Positions 9,645 through 18,576 of a DNA stretch of 64,000 nucleotides are shown in pieces. The notes beneath the pieces were generated by a model. It saw nothing but the letters and a program-made list of their open reading frames with translations, had not been told where the DNA came from and did not search any database. The DNA is from Perlabentimonas sp034003245 (GTDB lineage Bacteria; Bacteroidota; Bacteroidia; Bacteroidales; Tenuifilaceae): NCBI GenBank assembly GCA_034003245.1, contig JAVEYY010000001.1:149353-213352 (forward strand). Reading direction: 5' to 3'. Within the stretch, counting starts at the first letter, position 1. Every line of letters starts with the position of its first letter. The position numbers were made by a program, and so were the translations under genes.

Positions 9645-10604
9645 TTAGTTTTTGTAAAGCCAACTCCAGTCGAAGTTCTGTGAAGCACCGTAGTAAGCCC
9701 ATGATTTAGCCACATCACGTCCTGCTTCAATTTTCATCTTCTGAATATCAATACTATCATCGTATTTCTTCATCTTAAAGCTCCATGCGCTTGCTCCCTC
9801 GGCTTCAACAGTAGCTGTAATTTGAGCGATTAGCTGCTCGGCTTGTGGGTAGCATGCCATATCTGGAGTAATTTTGCCAAGATTTTCTTCAACCTTTGAG
9901 AGTTCTTTTCCGGCCCAAGCAGCACGGGCTGCAGCAAGATACTCGTTACACATCTGGTTGGCATACTCCTGGTAAACATCGAGTGATATCTGCATACACT
10001 TATCGTAGCATTCGCGGCTAACATCGGGAACCGATATAAGGGTGTATAAGGCTTGTCCGTAATTCTTTTGTCCCGACAATGCTTTTGCTGTGGATATTAT
10101 CACATCGCATTTGGAGTTGTAATACTCAACAATTTTCTCCTTACCTTTTTCAACAAAACCTCTAAACTGGCCATGCCTTGGGTTAATTCCATTTAGAGCC
10201 TGGGTATAAGCTCTCTCCTCGGTATTACCCACGCCACGAACCTGAATGCTGGTTTGGCTGAAAATATTTTGGCTAAGCATATCAACAATGTAAAGAGTAA
10301 CCTCCATGGTTAGCGACACCTGAGGGGGTGCGGTTGGAGTAACATCCTTGTTAATAATGGATACCATCGGTACCATTACAAACTGTGCTGCCATCTCGGT
10401 AGCCCCAAGGCCATTTAAGCTGGCCACCTGCATTAATCTATTCTGTAAATTTCGCTGTGCCCCACCTGGAATTCCAGCCTCATCGGGTACAATAGCTGCT
10501 ATTGCAATCCTACCAAGGTCGTCGGATTTTCCAAGGCTGCTCTGAGCTTTAGCGTTGCAGAAAGCAAGCATCAGTATTGCACTTATAATTATGAATCTTT
10601 TCAT
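9645..10604 (-). CDS. Exported protein of unknown function (LPP20-operon member)
   Basis: This 319-residue protein begins with a clear signal peptide (MKRFIIISAILMLAFCNAKA, cut before QSSLG). The N-terminal part (GRIAIAAIVPDEAGIPGGAQ, then NLQNRLMQVASLNGLGATEM) resembles conserved exported Bacteroidota proteins, but I do not recognise a named family. The segment around residues 160-260 is helical with several cysteines (SRECYDKCMQISLDVYQEYA) and looks TPR-like. It ends with aromatic residues (FDWSWLYKN). Gaps to its neighbours are 61 and 187 bases, and the 187-base gap to the gene at 10791 may hold another promoter. It probably works with the adjacent LPP20 lipoprotein. Confidence 0.6.
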   Translation of the reverse strand: MKRFIIISAILMLAFCNAKAQSSLGKSDDLGRIAIAAIVPDEAGIPGGAQRNLQNRLMQVASLNGLGATEMAAQFVMVPMVSIINKDVTPTAPPQVSLTMEVTLYIVDMLSQNIFSQTSIQVRGVGNTEERAYTQALNGINPRHGQFRGFVEKGKEKIVEYYNSKCDVIISTAKALSGQKNYGQALYTLISVPDVSRECYDKCMQISLDVYQEYANQMCNEYLAAARAAWAGKELSKVEENLGKITPDMACYPQAEQLIAQITATVEAEGASAWSFKMKKYDDSIDIQKMKIEAGRDVAKSWAYYGASQNFDWSWLYKN

Positions 10605-10790
10605 GAGATGTTATTTAGAATAATTTTGGGTGTAACCTCCATTCTTTATACAAACCTTGTACCGAAGTTAAAGGTAACAATAAAAATTGTTAAAATTCTT
10701 AAAATATCTTCAGTATTCTGCATTAAAAATTAATTATAAACGTAGAGGCTGAGTAAGTGTATAAAATTGGTTTACACCATATTTACACAA

Positions 10791-11759
10791 TTACTTTTCG
10801 CCTACAATTAGCCAAGCTTCTCCCAAACCACGCATGTAGATCTTTGAATCGATTTGAAAGTTTTGGCGAAGATGACGGCTTAGTCCGCTTAGCCAGCTAC
10901 GGGTGTCTACGGCACGTTCACGGCCACGGCTATCAACTGTCATCATGGGGATGCGCACCTGCTCAAACCGCATTTGGTTGTCGCTAGCATCGGAAAGGCT
11001 GAATCGCTGTCCTTGAGTATTATCATAGAACCAGTTCTCGATATGCTCTAGAAGTTCTAACTCCTCACCATCTAGGGTATAATAGGTTTCAAGATTGTCG
11101 AACCAGTTGGCAAAGCGTCTAATATTGACCTTAACCTCACGGCCATTGGCAAACATATCATCGAAATGGTTCTGTAGGCCAGCGTTAAAGCCATCCATAT
11201 GGCTAAGTACGGCCTCCTCTAGAAGTAATTCAGGAGAAGCTGCAGTCGAAGGGGCTCCAGCACCAGCGGCACCAGTTATCTGCTTTGAGGTGTAGGCATC
11301 AAGACCTCTAAGGTTAAATGTTATATACTTAGAGGGGCCTTTGGGCTTGATCTCGAAGCTAAGATCCATTATAATATCGGCCTTTGCAGTACGCTTGAGC
11401 GCATCAACAGGACTTTCCGCTAGTTCCGAGCCAGATGACGAGGACATTAGCATGGCCGCTTCGGCAGCTTCGCGTTCAAGATTCTTAAGTTCCATCTCAA
11501 GATCCTTAAGAGGGAAACCACGGTCGGCCATAATTTGGCCCATTTTTGTGATAACCAATCGTAAATCGGCATCGTTCTGCATGGCGGCCTTGTAATCGGG
11601 AAGGGTTTGCTTAGCTCCCATGCTCTCGAACTCCATCTTATATCCCTTGCTTATGCAATACTGATCGCTGGGCACAACCATAATGGTTGGCTTTTTGGCC
11701 TGGGCAAACACAGCCATGCTCAGCAGTGAGATAAATAGTAAACTGAATAATCTTTTCAT
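10791..11759 (-). CDS. Exported protein resembling the DUF6175 family
   Basis: 322 residues with a signal peptide (MKRLFSLLFISLLSMAVFAQ). The mature start, KKPTIMVVPSDQYCISKGY, is a hallmark I associate with DUF6175 proteins of Bacteroidota; this is from memory. A middle segment (KADIIMDLSFEIKPKGPSKY, ITFNLRGLDAYTSKQI) resembles a CsgG/TolB-like strand pattern in which a lipoprotein or periplasmic protein collects a total property of the cell. The C-terminus has MRGLGEAWLIVGEK. A low-complexity Ala/Gly/Pro/Ser stretch lies near residue 165-180. It lies between two unknown exported proteins in the same operon. Confidence 0.55.
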   Translation of the reverse strand: MKRLFSLLFISLLSMAVFAQAKKPTIMVVPSDQYCISKGYKMEFESMGAKQTLPDYKAAMQNDADLRLVITKMGQIMADRGFPLKDLEMELKNLEREAAEAAMLMSSSSGSELAESPVDALKRTAKADIIMDLSFEIKPKGPSKYITFNLRGLDAYTSKQITGAAGAGAPSTAASPELLLEEAVLSHMDGFNAGLQNHFDDMFANGREVKVNIRRFANWFDNLETYYTLDGEELELLEHIENWFYDNTQGQRFSLSDASDNQMRFEQVRIPMMTVDSRGRERAVDTRSWLSGLSRHLRQNFQIDSKIYMRGLGEAWLIVGEK

Positions 11760-11810
11760 ATCAATTAGTTTTCAGTCGTTAGACAATTTGAAAAATCTAT
11801 TTAAAAAAAA

Positions 11811-12341
11811 TTAGAATCCTGCATCGAGTTTTCTTGCAATACCATCATTCTCGAGCTGTTTGCGTAGAGCATCGTACATTACCTGAGCGTAAATAAATAC
11901 TTTAAAGCCCTTATCCATCTTAATACGATCCTGACCGCTAGGCATACCATCGGTTGTCATGGTAATAAACTGCAAGTACTTACCTCCAGGAGAAAAAAAG
12001 TTCTCGAAGTACTCGGCATGTTTTTCACCTGCATTAGGATCCTTAAGGATTGCAGGAGTTGCAGCTGCACCATACCCACCTGGGATACCCTTAAAGATTA
12101 CTGAAGCTACAGCATTCATTTTAGCCTCAATAACAGCGTCCTCAACTTTTTTGCCATGACCCGATACTTTCATCACCTTGGTGCCATCCTGACCAACGCC
12201 CATAATCTGTACATCGTAGTTGTAGTCGCTGTTGTAATGAGCTTTCTTCTCCTTTCGGGAGTATCTCTGCTGAGCATTAACCATTTGGCCAACGGAGAAG
12301 ATAAGAATTAGGATGAGCGATAAATTGCGAAACATTTTCAT
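11811..12341 (-). CDS. Small exported protein of unknown function
   Basis: 176 residues with a signal peptide (MKMFRNLSLILILIFSVGQMV, cut near NAQQ). The mature protein has DVQIMGVGQDGTKVMKVSGH then KVEDAVIEAKMNAVASVIFKG, again a strand followed by an alanine-rich helix as in LPP20-like domains, and a GIPGGYGAAATPAIL loop. I do not know a family name. It lies 44 bases from the larger exported protein at 12386 and 51 from the DUF6175-like one, so co-transcription is likely. The shared strand-helix pattern with its operon neighbours suggests that several subunits of one envelope assembly descend from a common fold; this is inference. Confidence 0.6.
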   Translation of the reverse strand: MKMFRNLSLILILIFSVGQMVNAQQRYSRKEKKAHYNSDYNYDVQIMGVGQDGTKVMKVSGHGKKVEDAVIEAKMNAVASVIFKGIPGGYGAAATPAILKDPNAGEKHAEYFENFFSPGGKYLQFITMTTDGMPSGQDRIKMDKGFKVFIYAQVMYDALRKQLENDGIARKLDAGF

Positions 12342-12385
12342 AGTAGGAATATTTAGGTTATCAAATTATTTGAAATTTACAATCC

Positions 12386-13999
12386 TTAAAAGCCTAATTT
12401 AACACCAATCAATATTGATGAGCCACTACGCTGGAAGTAATCATCCCAGGTCCATCCAAGGCTATTGCTATCGCTGTCTGTAGCTTCACCAATGAACTGG
12501 TATAAACCAACGCCTCCAAGAATCTGGAAACGATGACTCAAATTTAGTGCCAAGTTTAATCCAGCACGGGCATATAGAGAACTTACATCTTCATCATTGT
12601 AGCTGGTGCTTTCAATTCCAACGCCTGCATATGGCCTTAACTCCATATTCCGCATAAGCTGCAACCCTTTCGCCAGGCCGGCTCCGTATCGCAACATTCC
12701 ATAGGTTTCACCAAGATATTCATCTGAATCAATACCTCCCTCACCGTACACATATAAAGCTTTAATTCCCACAAAACGACCAGTCCGAAAATCAGCTCTA
12801 CCATAGAAACCACCTACACTGCCCATCTCAGGGCCAAGGGTAACCTCAATACCAAAGTCGTTCTGCTGCTGAAGGGTGAACCCTGCCTCGAGTTTACGCC
12901 CTGCAACCTGATAAAATTTTGATGTTCCCATATCACCGGTAGCAACCTTGCGGTTATCGGTAATCTTAGATTTAGATTCAGCACGAATAACCCCCCGCCT
13001 TACGGGTTCGGCTTTACCTGTTTTGGAGTTGTACACGTACTCGTATGCAAAGAATCGGTTGTCGGTTTTAAGCCCCTCTTTAAGACCAATTTTAGCCCTA
13101 AGGGGACGGGTTGCAAAGAGCGTAGTTTTTACCTTAAAATCCTCAACCTCCATCTCGATACGGTATATAGTCTCGTCGTATGATTTCTGCACCAGCTCCT
13201 GCATTAGCTGGTCGGTTGACTTTTGCTTAACAAAAAGGCTTGTTCCCTTGTCGGCTTCGGATTGAGAAGCCGAAATAGATAATGATTTTTGGGTAACAGC
13301 TACAATTGGAAATTCAAGTTCATTGAATAAGCGATTTTTTTGAACTTTTACTTCAGGGGTGTCATCGTCGTACACCCATGTATCATAAAACGCATCGCGA
13401 GTCTTTTCTGAGAATTCCATCTTATATAGGTATCCACTTGCTGTGGCTTGCCATCCTTTTTGACCTTTATAACCTGCCTCGGCCATGGTTTTGATATTTG
13501 ATATATCGACAACCAATATATAGCTAAGGTTGATTAAGCGGTTACCAAACTCCTCGAGGGCAGCATTACCGCGCTTACTTGTTTGGGCTCTAAGAAAATC
13601 GCCGTCGGTGGCCGTAAAACGTCCACGATGGTGTACCAGCTCCATGTCCATTGTGCCATCGGGCTGACGATTATACCATTTAGCGATAATCTTTCGACCA
13701 ACATTGGCGCTCTTGAGCTCGTTAAGCATTGCTTCGCTCATTTTTAATCCCCCTTCGGCACGGCTAAACGAGGGCTTAATAAGCATAAAATCGATGTTGT
13801 TATTGTCGTACTTATCGGAAAAAACCAGCGAATCGATCTTTGATTTGGCAGTTTGCCAATGGCTTTCGGATCCGAAATCAACAAATAAAACGGTAAGTGA
13901 GCTCCTGTCGTAGGTTGATGGAACTTTCTCCTTAACATCTTGGGCAGTTAAGCCTATAAAACAAACTGAAAAGATAAAAAACAAAACAAGCTTTTTCAT
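12386..13999 (-). CDS. Exported protein with C-terminal outer-membrane barrel-like region
   Basis: 537 residues, first gene of the exported-protein operon, with a signal peptide (MKKLVLFFIFSVCFIGLTAQ). The N-terminal ~300 residues are soluble, with LTVLFVDFGSESHWQ near the start and an ISNIKTMAEAGYKGQKGW stretch. From about residue 380 the sequence alternates polar and nonpolar residues with many Gly and aromatic positions and ends in SILIGVKLGF, an aromatic C-terminal residue typical of outer-membrane beta-barrels. This suggests a barrel joined to a periplasmic domain. It heads an operon with two unknown exported proteins, a DUF6175-like protein and an LPP20 lipoprotein, so it could be the membrane anchor of that complex. 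No named family is recognised. Confidence 0.6.
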   Translation of the reverse strand: MKKLVLFFIFSVCFIGLTAQDVKEKVPSTYDRSSLTVLFVDFGSESHWQTAKSKIDSLVFSDKYDNNNIDFMLIKPSFSRAEGGLKMSEAMLNELKSANVGRKIIAKWYNRQPDGTMDMELVHHRGRFTATDGDFLRAQTSKRGNAALEEFGNRLINLSYILVVDISNIKTMAEAGYKGQKGWQATASGYLYKMEFSEKTRDAFYDTWVYDDDTPEVKVQKNRLFNELEFPIVAVTQKSLSISASQSEADKGTSLFVKQKSTDQLMQELVQKSYDETIYRIEMEVEDFKVKTTLFATRPLRAKIGLKEGLKTDNRFFAYEYVYNSKTGKAEPVRRGVIRAESKSKITDNRKVATGDMGTSKFYQVAGRKLEAGFTLQQQNDFGIEVTLGPEMGSVGGFYGRADFRTGRFVGIKALYVYGEGGIDSDEYLGETYGMLRYGAGLAKGLQLMRNMELRPYAGVGIESTSYNDEDVSSLYARAGLNLALNLSHRFQILGGVGLYQFIGEATDSDSNSLGWTWDDYFQRSGSSILIGVKLGF

Positions 14000-14564
14000 A
14001 CTGGTTACTATTTAGGGTTAAACTAAGAACGATTAGTAAGTAAAATTAAGAAAAAAAACTTAGCGTGCCTATTTTTTTATTCAATATGATTTAAAGTTAA
14101 TCAATGTCATTTAGGTGTTCATCAAAATGAACTATTAGACAAACCCATATTTTAGCTAGGATCCCGAAGAATTAGGGATAGTACATAAGACCTACTCGTC
14201 GAATTGGAGAGGGGGTCTGCTCACTAAGCTTTGCTTTATGGGTTAACTTTGGTAAGTACTCCCACTTGTCACAACTTACTGAATAGACCCCACAGCTTAC
14301 TGAATAGACCCGACTTTCTTGGGACTTGCAAATGCATTTACAGGACTCGCAATCGCGGTTTGAGGACTCGCAATTGCATTTTGAGGACTCGCAATCGCGG
14401 TTTGAGAACTCGTAAATGCCGTTTGAGGACTCGTAAATGCCGTTTGAGGACTCGCAATGGCATTTCCCCGATCGGCACAGGATTTTTACCGGTCAAAATT
14501 GCCCTATGCGAGTTCATGGCCCGGGATCTATTCGGTTTTAGTATCTAATTCTGATACGGTAGTA
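14000..14564. other. Long intergenic region with minisatellite, no gene
   Basis: 565 bases between divergently ended neighbours. It holds the promoter region of the exported-protein operon (right of 13999) and the minisatellite at 14271-14467. A plus-strand frame is open through the repeat only because the unit is a multiple of three. I see no credible gene. Confidence 0.7.
14271..14467. repeat. 21-bp tandem minisatellite (about 7 units plus a second 21-bp pair)
   Basis: Units of exactly 21 bases start at 14321, 14342, 14363, 14384, 14405, 14426 and 14447, most beginning AGGACTCG. They alternate between variants containing CAATCGCGG, CAATTGC, AAATGCC and AATGGC. Just before them, two other 21-base units start at 14271 and 14292 (ACA[A/G]CTTACTGAATAGACCC). 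The inner halves contain small palindromes (AAATGCATTT, GCAATTGC). The array lies downstream of the alkaline phosphatase stop and upstream of the operon at 13999. Confidence 0.9.
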
Positions 14565-16031
14565 TCACTTAGAGCCAGTAAACCTAAGCCCCATGGCTTT
14601 AGCAATGCTCTTAGGTATATCGGTGTTATCCATCTGGCCCGAGAAGAGATTCTGTCCTGAGCCATTTGCATACACCGGAACGTGTGAAGCGGTATGCGAG
14701 AAAGAGGTCCATCCAATACCTGCCATATGATTAAGGATTCTCACTGAGGTAACAGCCATGGGGTCTTTGGAACCATATTTTTCCTTGTTAGCCTTTATTT
14801 GCTCGGGAGTTTGAAGTGCAACCGAAGCATTGTAGGCAAGCTTTAACTCATCGAGGTAACGCTTGTCGATATCCTGAAACGATAACCCCACCACCTGATC
14901 GGAGCTAAGAAAGGCAATAGCCTTATCGAAACTAGGTTTTCCCGCATGACTCTCCTTAAATGCTCTAAATACTGTGTTCAGCTCCTCGAGTGAGTGCTTT
15001 TGCTTGGCCAGCAGAGCAACATTCGACTCGTATTGGTATTCACGGTTCCCAATGCTCATTCCTCCAGTTTCGTGATCGGCCGTAACTACAATAAGCGTTT
15101 CGTTTGGATATTTTCTGTAGAATTCCAGGGCCACTTCAATAGCATCATCAAAAGCAATTATTTCGTGAACCGTAGTAGCCGCATCATTGTCGTGGCAAGC
15201 CCAATCGATCTTTCCGCCCTCGATCATAAAGAAAAATCCTTCGGGATTCATCAGCACATCGATGCCGAGCCGAGTAATATCGGCAAGAGTAACGTCGGTG
15301 CTATCGGTGTCGATGGAGTACTTAATCGAAGAGCCTTTTGCCGATTTGGAACCTGAGAATACGATGGAGCTGTGGTTGTTTAGCAGCGAATCGTGTAGCG
15401 ATAAGTTGGATGTAAATAAGAACCCGAACTCCTCCCCCTTGTCGATAACACTTCCCATGGGATTTTTCGACGACTCTCCCTCGGGATCCTTAAATCCGCC
15501 ACTGCCGTAAAAGCGATAGCCAGCCTTTACTAGGTCATGACCAATTTGATGGTACATATTTCGACTGGGTTGGTGGGCATAAAAGGCTGCAGGGGTAGCA
15601 TGATCGATACTAACACTTGTAGCAATACCTACATTGAAACCTGCACGCTTAGCGTAGTGGGCTATACTATAGAGGGTATCTGTATGGTTGTAGTTTAATC
15701 CAATGGTATTGATCGATGTTTTGTAACCGGTTGAGAGGGCTGTTCCTGCTGCAGCCGATCCGGTAATATATCGATTCTGGGCAAAGGTTTCGGCTAATCC
15801 CGTTACCGGGAATTGCGTAAAACTTAGCTTAGCATTACCCGGTTGTTGATTTTTAGCAGCCAAATACGCTTGGGCTAAGGCCACCTGTTGAACACCCATA
15901 CCATCGCCAATAAAGTAAAAAACATACTTTGCCTCAGGTAACCTATTGGGCGAGGTGCAACTTGCAAAGTTGACTAGCAAAACCAGGATTATAAGGATTG
16001 GAAACCTGTGTCGATGATGTGCCATACTCAT
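14565..16031 (-). CDS. Alkaline phosphatase (PhoA superfamily), lipoprotein
   Basis: 488 residues that hydrolyse phosphomonoesters in the periplasm or at the outer membrane. Visible elements in order: lipobox FASC after a hydrophobic N-terminus; metal site FIGDGMG; nucleophile loop ITGSAAAGTALSTG with the catalytic Ser; SIDHATPAAFYAH and PSRNM (His at the E. coli Asp153 position and the Arg166 equivalent); EGGKIDWACHDND (Asp327, Trp at 328, His331 equivalents); VTADHETGG (Asp369/His370); and HTASHVPVYANG (His412). The His153/Trp328 pair is known from Vibrio-type enzymes. Oddly, the residue before the nucleophile Ser is Gly, where E. coli has Asp101. The gene is monocistronic. Phosphate-starvation control is likely from the family but is not visible here. 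Confidence 0.9.
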   Translation of the reverse strand: MSMAHHRHRFPILIILVLLVNFASCTSPNRLPEAKYVFYFIGDGMGVQQVALAQAYLAAKNQQPGNAKLSFTQFPVTGLAETFAQNRYITGSAAAGTALSTGYKTSINTIGLNYNHTDTLYSIAHYAKRAGFNVGIATSVSIDHATPAAFYAHQPSRNMYHQIGHDLVKAGYRFYGSGGFKDPEGESSKNPMGSVIDKGEEFGFLFTSNLSLHDSLLNNHSSIVFSGSKSAKGSSIKYSIDTDSTDVTLADITRLGIDVLMNPEGFFFMIEGGKIDWACHDNDAATTVHEIIAFDDAIEVALEFYRKYPNETLIVVTADHETGGMSIGNREYQYESNVALLAKQKHSLEELNTVFRAFKESHAGKPSFDKAIAFLSSDQVVGLSFQDIDKRYLDELKLAYNASVALQTPEQIKANKEKYGSKDPMAVTSVRILNHMAGIGWTSFSHTASHVPVYANGSGQNLFSGQMDNTDIPKSIAKAMGLRFTGSK

Positions 16032-16083
16032 TCAAGATTGTTTTGGTTAATTAACGCATATCTGGGGATAAAGTTTACCATAT

Positions 16084-16115
16084 AAGAAAAGGCCGTGCAA
16101 TGGCACAGCCTTTTT
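16084..16115 (-). terminator. Intrinsic terminator of the exbB-exbD operon
   Basis: On the minus strand, AAGGCTGTGC-CATT-GCACGGCCTT with one G-U pair is followed by TTTTC. It starts 24 bases after the stop of the exbD gene ending at 16139. Confidence 0.8.
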
Positions 16116-16138
16116 CTATGGAGTAGATGCTAACAAAG

Positions 16139-16609
16139 CTATTTATTAGTAGCTCTGCGAGCAGAATAGCTGATCTTAAGAGCACTTGCCTTACGTAACT
16201 CCTGCTTAACGTCGGTAACAATTCCCATACGAGTTTCCTCATCAATCTTTAGGGATGTGGTAAGGAATGCACGGTCCTGCTCGCTGAGAGCCTCACGTTC
16301 GGAAGATATAAAATCACGAATGTCAGCTGGTGTTTTGAAAGAATCGTTGAGCTGAATACGTGAATCGGTTCCGAAAATTGCCTGATACTGACGAGCGGGT
16401 GAACCAATAAGGATATAGGATACTAGAGACTTTTTCTCGAGTTTTGCAACCTCCGTTGCTTCGGGGAGCTTTACCCTAACCATCATCTCGGTTTCCCTCA
16501 TAGTAGTACTTACCATAAAGAAGAACAGAAGCATAAAAACGATATCGGGTAGAGACGCAGTGTTGATTGCGGGGGACTCACCACTTCCCTTTTTCTTTAA
16601 TACTGCCAT
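16139..16609 (-). CDS. ExbD/TolR-like biopolymer transport protein (second)
   Basis: 156 residues with one N-terminal membrane helix carrying the essential Asp in SLPDIVFMLLFFFMVST (Asp near residue 22), then a periplasmic domain with KISYSARR at the end. ExbD-type subunits form a proton channel with ExbB and energise TonB-dependent outer-membrane transport or related work. It overlaps the upstream exbD by one base (16609), so translation is probably coupled. Two different ExbD paralogues in a row are common in Bacteroidota. No TonB gene is in the operon, so the partner is encoded elsewhere. Confidence 0.9.
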   Translation of the reverse strand: MAVLKKKGSGESPAINTASLPDIVFMLLFFFMVSTTMRETEMMVRVKLPEATEVAKLEKKSLVSYILIGSPARQYQAIFGTDSRIQLNDSFKTPADIRDFISSEREALSEQDRAFLTTSLKIDEETRMGIVTDVKQELRKASALKISYSARRATNK

Positions 16610-17184
16610 TATTTTCGTCCTCCTATGCTTTTGGGTTCTGCTTCAGATATACGGAGCGGGTAGATCTTTTGGATTGCCTTCTGCTGATCTTCGGGGAGAT
16701 CGTTGTATGCCTTGCCAAACTTTGTACGAGCCACCTCATCGCGGAGCTCATTGTATGCGGCAACCAGCTCATTTTGAACCAACATATACATACGGTACGA
16801 AGTTCCCCTATCGTTTTGCAACGAGATTACACCTTTGGTAACAGGTACAGTGCCAAAGAATTCAACTTCAGTTGGCGTTTTCTCTGGAAGATTTTTATCA
16901 TCCATAGGGTTGGAGAGAAACTCTTTAGTTTTCTCACGTAACATACTTACCTCCATAGGTGCATCACCAACCAGCAAGCGATCGCTCTTGTTAACCAGAA
17001 CCGTAAGAATGTTTCGCTTATTTACATCCTGATCCGTCTTCTGGTCCTCCTCGGGCATAGGGGGTAACATCCTAGCTAGCCCAGTATCCACGTTCATGGT
17101 GGTGGTAACCAAGAAAAAGATCAAGAGTAGAAAAGCAATGTCAGCCAATGAGCCTCCATTTATTTCTGGTGTTTTTCTTGCCAT
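16609..17184 (-). CDS. ExbD/TolR-like biopolymer transport protein (first)
   Basis: 191 residues. The N-terminal helix holds the proton-path Asp in GGSLADIAFLLLIFFLVTTT (near residue 15). The larger periplasmic part contains KRNILTVLVNKSDRLLVG and VISLQNDRGTSYRMYMLVQN, the usual ExbD beta-alpha core with an extended C-terminal tail (LPEDQQKAIQKIYPLRISEA). It acts with the ExbB-like and second ExbD-like neighbours in the inner membrane. It sits 46 bases after the small membrane protein gene. Confidence 0.9.
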   Translation of the reverse strand: MARKTPEINGGSLADIAFLLLIFFLVTTTMNVDTGLARMLPPMPEEDQKTDQDVNKRNILTVLVNKSDRLLVGDAPMEVSMLREKTKEFLSNPMDDKNLPEKTPTEVEFFGTVPVTKGVISLQNDRGTSYRMYMLVQNELVAAYNELRDEVARTKFGKAYNDLPEDQQKAIQKIYPLRISEAEPKSIGGRK

Positions 17185-17230
17185 GTGACTATTTTTTTAA
17201 AAGGGTAATAATTAAATCACCCATATTTGC

Positions 17231-17689
17231 TTATCGATTAAAAATCCCTCGAACTCCTGTTAAAAGGAGAGCAAGAAAAGCTACGCCTAGTAAGATATAG
17301 GTTACAAAAATGCCTGTATCTGCAAGTTTAAGAACATTAGGATCAGTGAAATCGGGATTTAATGCAGAAGTAGCTGTAACTATAGGTGTTGTATCCGACA
17401 GAAGGTAAGAAAGTATAAATACGACTGCCAGCGCACCTAGGCTAACCAATACTTTTGCAATGTTCTTAGGGTTAAGGATGAAGTGTATTAGAGGGAAGAT
17501 CACCGCCAAAAGAGCGGCTATCAACAACAATACAATCGCCCAGTTGATATAGGGTGCAGCAATAACTTCCTCCATTTCGGGCGCAGCTCCAGAAATTCTG
17601 AAGAAGTATGCCAACGCCACAATAATGGATAAGCCCATTATCCCCCAAGAAATTATCTTTGTTATTAAAGCGACTAATTTATTGGACAT
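17231..17689 (-). CDS. Small integral membrane protein of the ExbBD operon
   Basis: 152 residues with about four predicted membrane segments: IISWGIMGLSIIVALAYFF, INWAIVLLLIAALLAVIFPL, KVLVSLGALAVVFILSYLLS and GIFVTYILLGVAFLALLLTG. It is encoded between exbB and exbD with gaps of 6 and 46 bases, a placement that is regular in Bacteroidota. The role is not known to me; structural or assembly help for the ExbB-ExbD motor is a reasonable guess. Confidence 0.7.
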   Translation of the reverse strand: MSNKLVALITKIISWGIMGLSIIVALAYFFRISGAAPEMEEVIAAPYINWAIVLLLIAALLAVIFPLIHFILNPKNIAKVLVSLGALAVVFILSYLLSDTTPIVTATSALNPDFTDPNVLKLADTGIFVTYILLGVAFLALLLTGVRGIFNR

Positions 17690-17695
17690 GAGGTC

Positions 17696-18505
17696 TTATT
17701 TTTTTGCGTTATACTTCATAAGGATATCGATAAGGCTAATAGAGGCATCCTCCATGGTGTTCACCAGCTTGTCGATTTTTGATACAAGGTAGTTGTAGAA
17801 AACCTGAAGAATAATAGCTACAATTAGACCGAATACGGTTGTAATAAGAGCGATCTTAATACCACCTGCCACAAGCGAAGGAGAAATATCACCAGCAACC
17901 TCGATAGCGTCGAAAGCAGCGATCATACCGATTACAGTACCCATAAATCCGAACATAGGAGCTACGGCGATGAAAAGAGCAATCCAGGTAAGGCCACTCT
18001 CAAGCTGTCCCATTTGAACAGATCCGTAGGTAACTACAGATTTTTCAACCACATCGATTCCTTCTTCAGCACGGTCGAGACCTTGATAGAAAATGCTGGC
18101 TACTGGACCACGAGTGTTACGGCAAACCTCCTTGGCTGCTTCAACACCACCGTTCTTCATGGCCTCTTCAATCTTACCTAAAAGCTTCTCGGTATTAGTA
18201 GTTGCAAGGTTAAGGTAAATAATCCTCTCGATTGAAAGAGCCAAACCTAGGATAAGTACTAAAAGTACGATACCCATAAATTCGGGACCACCCTCGATGA
18301 ATTTAGTCTTAAGCTGCTTGTGAATGCTCACTTCTTCTTGAGCCGCTGCAGCAGGAGCAGTAACGGGGGCTTCAACTACGGTAGAGTCGGTTTCAACCGC
18401 AGTTGTGTCAACTGTACCTGCGGTTTCATCCTGGGCTAAAATGGAGGTTGATGCTCCAAACATCAGCATTCCTGTAACTGCAATTAATGCAAATAGTTTT
18501 TTCAT
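17696..18505 (-). CDS. ExbB/TolQ/MotA-like proton channel protein
   Basis: 269 residues. A signal-like N-terminal segment (MKKLFALIAVTGMLMFGAST) precedes an acidic-Ala/Val/Thr stretch. The MotA/TolQ/ExbB core then follows: GIVLLVLILGLALSIERIIY, ESGLTWIALFIAVAPMFGFMG, and the last two helices with VAGGIKIALITTVFGLIVAI containing the conserved Thr line. It forms the pentameric stator that takes up protons with ExbD and drives TonB. It is the first gene of the operon and lies upstream of a membrane protein and two exbD genes. Confidence 0.9.
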   Translation of the reverse strand: MKKLFALIAVTGMLMFGASTSILAQDETAGTVDTTAVETDSTVVEAPVTAPAAAAQEEVSIHKQLKTKFIEGGPEFMGIVLLVLILGLALSIERIIYLNLATTNTEKLLGKIEEAMKNGGVEAAKEVCRNTRGPVASIFYQGLDRAEEGIDVVEKSVVTYGSVQMGQLESGLTWIALFIAVAPMFGFMGTVIGMIAAFDAIEVAGDISPSLVAGGIKIALITTVFGLIVAIILQVFYNYLVSKIDKLVNTMEDASISLIDILMKYNAKK

Positions 18506-18576
18506 GGTTAGAATTCGTTAAATTATTACAATCGGATTTATTTAAACAAAATTACATTATTTTATCAAAAAACAAG

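Noticed and set aside
14321..14467. Possible CRISPR array
   Set aside because: Units are contiguous at 21 bases with no spacers, and no cas genes are near.
14231..14548. Plus-strand open frame across the minisatellite, with repeated RTRN-type peptides
   Set aside because: The frame stays open only because the unit is 21 bases; no start signal, no homologous pattern, and biased composition.
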